A DNA stretch of 64,000 bases from an uncultured Dyadobacter sp. Its GTDB lineage: Bacteria; Bacteroidota; Bacteroidia; Cytophagales; Spirosomataceae. The DNA lies in the NCBI RefSeq assembly GCF_946482605.1, contig NZ_CAMLSE010000016.1:124001-188000 (forward strand), written 5' to 3'. Each line of letters begins with the position of its first letter. Within the stretch, counting starts at the first letter, position 1. Under the pieces are notes generated by a model. That model was given only the letters and a program-made list of their open reading frames with translations, was not told where the DNA came from and searched no databases. The position numbers and the translations under genes are program-made. Of this stretch, positions 60,737 to 64,000 are shown in pieces.

Positions 60737-61213
60737 ATGTTACAACGTATTCAAACCATCTTCCTGGCAATTTCGATCATCGGAATGGGGCTTTTTCTCG
60801 CATTTCCGATTTGGAGTAAAGTAGCCGCTTCGGGAGTGCAAAGTGCCGATCTGACGGCCGTCAGGCTGCATCATCAGATCAATGAGGTGCAATCCAATGT
60901 ACAACCGGTATACTACCTCATCGTGCTGGCGCTCCTGGTGGCGGGCATTTCCGCCTACGCGATATTTCAGTTCAAAAACAGGGTCCTTCAGTCCGCGCTT
61001 TGTGCGGCGAATTCCATTGTGATGACTGTAATTATGGGTCTTGTGATCTATTTTACCTTCTATCAAACGGCAAAGCTTTTCGATCCGGGTGTACCTGGAA
61101 AGTATGATATCGGTTTTTACGGCCTGGTGGGTGCGATGCTGTCCAATGTATTTGCAAACCGCTTTATCCGTAAGGACGAACGTGAGGTGCAGAAATCCAA
61201 GCGTTTCAGATAA
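60737..61213 (+). CDS. DUF4293 family membrane protein
   Basis: The 158-residue protein has four predicted transmembrane helices: LQRIQTIFLAISIIGMGLFLAFPIW, YYLIVLALLVAGISAYAIF, SIVMTVIMGLVIYFTFY, and GFYGLVGAMLSNVFANRFI. A basic C-terminal tail (RKDEREVQKSKRFR) is on the inside. The family is confined to Bacteroidota and has no known function. It is convergent with kdsD after 33 bases. Confidence 0.88.
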   Translation: MLQRIQTIFLAISIIGMGLFLAFPIWSKVAASGVQSADLTAVRLHHQINEVQSNVQPVYYLIVLALLVAGISAYAIFQFKNRVLQSALCAANSIVMTVIMGLVIYFTFYQTAKLFDPGVPGKYDIGFYGLVGAMLSNVFANRFIRKDEREVQKSKRFR

Positions 61214-61246
61214 TGGTTAAATAATAGGGCAGGAATATTTTCGGCC

Positions 61247-62221
61247 CTATACCAACCCTTCCCGCAGCAGGTCGTGCAGGTGAACAAAACCCAATGCCCG
61301 GCCCTCTTCGACAACGACAACCTGGGTAATGCTCCTGGATTGCATAATTTCGAGCGCATTCACCGCATATTCCTCAGGGGATACCGTGATGGGCGCTTTG
61401 GTCATGATATCGCAGGCTTTGAGATCCAGCAGTCCGGCTGCGCCATAAGTTTTCAGCATTCTCCGCAGGTCGCCATCGGTAATGATACCGGCCATGAGCC
61501 CCTCGCTGTCGACAACCGCCGTCGCGCCAAGCCTTTTGGAAGTCATTTCCAGAATTACATCCTGCAACGTGGCATTTTCATCCACCGTCGGCAGCGCGTT
61601 GTGGGGGTGAATGTCGCAGACTTTCAGGTAAAGCCGCTTCCCCAATGAGCCGCCCGGATGGTTGCGGGCAAAATCGTCGTGTGTGAACCCGCGCGCTTCG
61701 AGCAGGCAAATGGCCAGTGCGTCGCCCAGCGCCATGGTCACGGATGTACTTGTGGTGGGCGCAAGGTTCAGCGGATCGGCCTCGGCAGGGGCGTGTGCGT
61801 GCAAGGTAAGAATGCAGTTTTTGGCCAGATATGAGTCCCTGTTGCTGACCATGGCGATCATCGTAACTCCAATGCGTTTCAGAAGCGGAACAAGTACTTT
61901 GATCTCAGGCGTGTCCCCGCTCCGGGAGATGACGACGACCACGTCATTGTCCTGAATCATGCCCAGATCGCCGTGGATCGCGTCTGCGGCATGCATAAAA
62001 AGTGCAGGCGTGCCGGTTGAATTCAGGGTTGCTACGATCTTCTGGCCGACAATGGCGCTTTTACCAACACCGGAGACGACAACGCGCCCTCCGGATTGGA
62101 GAATGGTATATACGCATTTTTCAAATTCATCGTCAATCAATTCAATCAGATTATGCAGAGCTTCTGCTTCCTGACGTAATACTTCTTTTGCTATTGACTG
62201 AATATTTTTTATTAATTTCAA
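61247..62221 (-). CDS. kdsD: D-arabinose 5-phosphate isomerase, KpsF/GutQ family
   Basis: The 324-residue protein (from TTG at 62221) has a SIS domain with GGRVVVSGVGKSAIVGQKIV and a His/Glu-containing site, then two CBS domains (THDDFARNHPGGSLGKRLYLKV and VMTKAPITVSPEE-like DIMTKAPITVSPEE). It makes the first committed intermediate of Kdo, a component of LPS. There is no ATG; TTG gives MKLIKNIQSIAKEVLRQEA, the usual start, and a TATCTTTG box lies 52 bases upstream. Longer open reading exists to 62419 but covers the divergent recQ start. Other sugar-phosphate substrates remain possible. Confidence 0.92.
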   Translation of the reverse strand: MKLIKNIQSIAKEVLRQEAEALHNLIELIDDEFEKCVYTILQSGGRVVVSGVGKSAIVGQKIVATLNSTGTPALFMHAADAIHGDLGMIQDNDVVVVISRSGDTPEIKVLVPLLKRIGVTMIAMVSNRDSYLAKNCILTLHAHAPAEADPLNLAPTTSTSVTMALGDALAICLLEARGFTHDDFARNHPGGSLGKRLYLKVCDIHPHNALPTVDENATLQDVILEMTSKRLGATAVVDSEGLMAGIITDGDLRRMLKTYGAAGLLDLKACDIMTKAPITVSPEEYAVNALEIMQSRSITQVVVVEEGRALGFVHLHDLLREGLV

Positions 62222-62272
62222 ATCTGAAACACAGTTTAGAGAGACAAAAACGTCATTATTTATTTCAAAGCG

Positions 62273-62280
62273 CAAAGATA
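62273..62280 (-). promoter_or_regulatory. candidate -7 box TATCTTTG for kdsD
   Basis: Exact TAnnTTTG on the reverse strand, giving a leader of about 46 bases before the TTG at 62221. It supports that start over the long upstream frame. Confidence 0.5.
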
Positions 62281-62314
62281 GGGAAGTTTGGAATAACCAT
62301 TTTGTGAACAGAGT

Positions 62315-64000
62315 ATGGTACAGCAGGTTGATAAAGTCGTAGTAGACACGTTGAAAGAAAGGCTTAAAGAAATATTTGGATATAGTCAGTTCCGGGGTGA
62401 TCAGGAAATTATCATACAAAACATCCTTTTAGGTAAAAATACATTTGTGATCATGCCCACGGGCGCAGGTAAGTCACTCTGCTACCAGCTTCCTGCCCTT
62501 GTCAGCGACGGGCTGACGATCGTTATCTCTCCGCTGATCGCTCTGATGAAGAACCAGGTTGACCAGCTGACTGCGTTTGGAATCAATGCACAGTTTCTTA
62601 ATTCTACGCTTACGAAGGCTGAAATGACGCGTGTCAAAAGCGACGCGCTCGATGGCAGCCTGAAACTGCTTTATATCGCACCCGAATCGCTCACGAAGGA
62701 AGATAACCTTGATTTTCTGAAACGGGTAAAAATCTCTTTTGTGGCGATCGACGAAGCGCACTGTATTTCTGAATGGGGCCATGATTTCAGGCCGGAGTAC
62801 CGGCGGATCTACGGTATTATCGAAAATATAGGCAAACTTCCCATTATCGCGCTCACTGCCACTGCCACGCCGAAAGTCCAGCAGGATATCCGCAAGAACC
62901 TGCAAATGGAGGAGGCAGAAACTTTCAAATCGTCCTTTAACAGAAAGAATCTTTACTACGAAATCCGCCCGAAAAAGGATGTCAAAAAACAATTGATCCG
63001 ATATATCCGGAACAATAAGGGCAAATCCGGGATCGTGTATTGCCTGAGCAGAAAGACCGTCGAAGAGGTTGCCGAGCTGTTGAATGTCAACGACGTACGT
63101 GCATTACCGTACCACGCGGGCCTGGATGCGAACACGCGCATGGCCAACCAGGATGCATTCCTGAATGAAGAAGCCGACGTAATCGTGGCGACGATTGCCT
63201 TTGGAATGGGTATCGATAAGCCGGATGTCCGTTTTGTGATCCACTACGACGTGCCCAAATCACTGGAAGGGTATTATCAGGAGACCGGACGTGCCGGGCG
63301 CGACGGTCTGGAGGGTAACTGTCTGATGTTTTACAGTTACGACGACATTCAGAAACTTGAAAAATTCAACAAGGATAAAACCGTAACCGAACGCGACAAT
63401 GCCCGCCATTTGCTGAACGAAATGGTGGCTTATTCCTCATTGGGTGTTTGCCGGCGGCGGCAGCTTTTGAGCTATTTCGGGGAGTATCTCGAAAAAGATT
63501 GCGGTTTCTGCGATAACTGTAACAAGCCGACGGAAAGGATCAAAGTGCAGGATGACATTATCCTGATCCTGAAATCAGTTCTGCTAACAGAGCAGCGTTT
63601 CGACGCCGATCACATAGCAGATCTGCTCACCGGTACCGATAATCAGTATGTCAGGAGTTATGAGCACGACCAGCTCGATGTGTCCGGCAAAGGTCTCGAG
63701 CTGAACGAATCGAGGGATTATTGGGTATCGGCGATCCGTCAATTGGTGATACTCAACTATCTCGAAAAAGACGTCGAGAACTATGGAGTGGTCAGGCTGA
63801 GCGAGAAAGGGGCTAATTATCTCAACGACCCTTACCCCATTACCCTTCAGAAAGATCACAATTTTGATGAGGAGGAGGTAAAGACGGAGGACGATGATAA
63901 GGAGGCTGTAAACGGCAGCGGAGGAGCTCACGCCTATGACGAGGCCTTGCTGGGAATGCTCAAGGCATTGCGCAAAAAGGTGGCGAAAGAGAAGAACCTT
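62315..64000 (+). CDS. recQ: ATP-dependent DNA helicase RecQ, 3' end outside window
   Basis: The frame is open from the ATG at 62315 through the window edge (562 codons seen). Helicase motifs in order: QFRGDQEII (motif 0), PTGAGKSLCYQLPA (Walker A), AIDEAHCISEWGHDFRPEYR (DEAH and RecQ aromatic loop), ATIAFGMGIDKPDVRFVIHYD and GRAGRDG. The RQC zinc site follows (CRRRQLL, CGFCDNC) and the beginning of the HRDC domain is at the edge. It unwinds DNA in recombination and replication repair. The gene is divergent from kdsD, with start codons 93 bases apart. Confidence 0.96.
   Translation, partial: MVQQVDKVVVDTLKERLKEIFGYSQFRGDQEIIIQNILLGKNTFVIMPTGAGKSLCYQLPALVSDGLTIVISPLIALMKNQVDQLTAFGINAQFLNSTLTKAEMTRVKSDALDGSLKLLYIAPESLTKEDNLDFLKRVKISFVAIDEAHCISEWGHDFRPEYRRIYGIIENIGKLPIIALTATATPKVQQDIRKNLQMEEAETFKSSFNRKNLYYEIRPKKDVKKQLIRYIRNNKGKSGIVYCLSRKTVEEVAELLNVNDVRALPYHAGLDANTRMANQDAFLNEEADVIVATIAFGMGIDKPDVRFVIHYDVPKSLEGYYQETGRAGRDGLEGNCLMFYSYDDIQKLEKFNKDKTVTERDNARHLLNEMVAYSSLGVCRRRQLLSYFGEYLEKDCGFCDNCNKPTERIKVQDDIILILKSVLLTEQRFDADHIADLLTGTDNQYVRSYEHDQLDVSGKGLELNESRDYWVSAIRQLVILNYLEKDVENYGVVRLSEKGANYLNDPYPITLQKDHNFDEEEVKTEDDDKEAVNGSGGAHAYDEALLGMLKALRKKVAKEKNL

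Noticed and set aside
1..64000. tRNA, rRNA, CRISPR or insertion sequences
   Set aside because: I scanned every intergenic gap by eye and saw no cloverleaf, no repeat-spacer pattern and no transposase motif. The gaps are too short for most of these, and a tRNA scan would settle the small ones.

Overview
The window looks like ordinary chromosomal DNA from a Bacteroidota bacterium of the order Cytophagales. A Dyadobacter-like or other Spirosomaceae genome is my best guess, from gene content and moderate G+C, but I could not search a database. Supporting markers are a GldB-type gliding lipoprotein gene, a bL33 / 50-residue DUF4295-type ribosomal gene / ftsY block, DUF6089, DUF4293, DUF2911 and DUF4136 family proteins, few Shine-Dalgarno sequences, and many TAnnTTTG -7 boxes at fitting distances upstream of start codons. 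I see no phage, insertion sequence, integron, CRISPR array, rRNA or tRNA.

Layout. 1-7.2 kb: a glycosyltransferase (cut by the left edge) coupled to a UDP-diacylglucosamine-hydrolase-like phosphoesterase, a secreted two-domain TonB-C protein, an SPFH/Arc-like pair behind a palindrome, and a dipeptidyl-peptidase-IV-type protease coupled to a secreted protein of unknown function. 7.2-17 kb: an M28 peptidase, hemB, an orphan OmpR-type regulator, an alpha/beta hydrolase, fabI, a VWA-like lipoprotein, a Uma2-type nuclease, yifB/comM and a cell-wall amidase. 17-25.7 kb: PadR with an FtsX/MacB permease, a HAD phosphatase with a degenerate APH-like kinase, a PlsC-type acyltransferase, a DUF4143 AAA ATPase whose start codon lies at a perfect inverted repeat, and a VOC protein. 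25.9-35.7 kb: aroB, a DUF4136 lipoprotein, a beta-hydroxyacid dehydrogenase with a methylcrotonyl-CoA-carboxylase-type beta subunit, and an envelope block (MlaD-like MCE protein, amidase, divergent LptD), then DUF1573.

35.9-43.3 kb: a fused branched-chain 2-oxoacid dehydrogenase E1 followed at once by a PglC/PglD/PglE-like trio for an acetamido-sugar glycolipid, then an FKBP lipoprotein, endonuclease III, and an ECF sigma factor overlapping a small unknown gene. 43.7-50.2 kb: a YjjG-like HAD, a leaderless trypsin-like protease, DUF2911, two DUF6089 barrels, and an ABC ATPase / His-rich FtsX permease / DUF3299-like group. 50.2-64 kb: a lone nuoH, gldB, a divergent epimerase-like gene, TlpA, gatB, a lipoprotein cytochrome c, rpmG/DUF4295/ftsY, a membrane protein, rimO, DUF4293, kdsD and recQ (cut by the right edge).

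Most of the content is housekeeping or envelope biology. The stretches I would follow up are the ABC/DUF3299 group (possible metal handling), the Pgl-like trio lacking its dehydratase, the sigma factor with its overlapping partner, the cytosolic-looking trypsin-like protease, and two palindromes that may be autoregulatory operators. I found no clear case of an entirely new multi-gene system, and I rank these as leads rather than discoveries.
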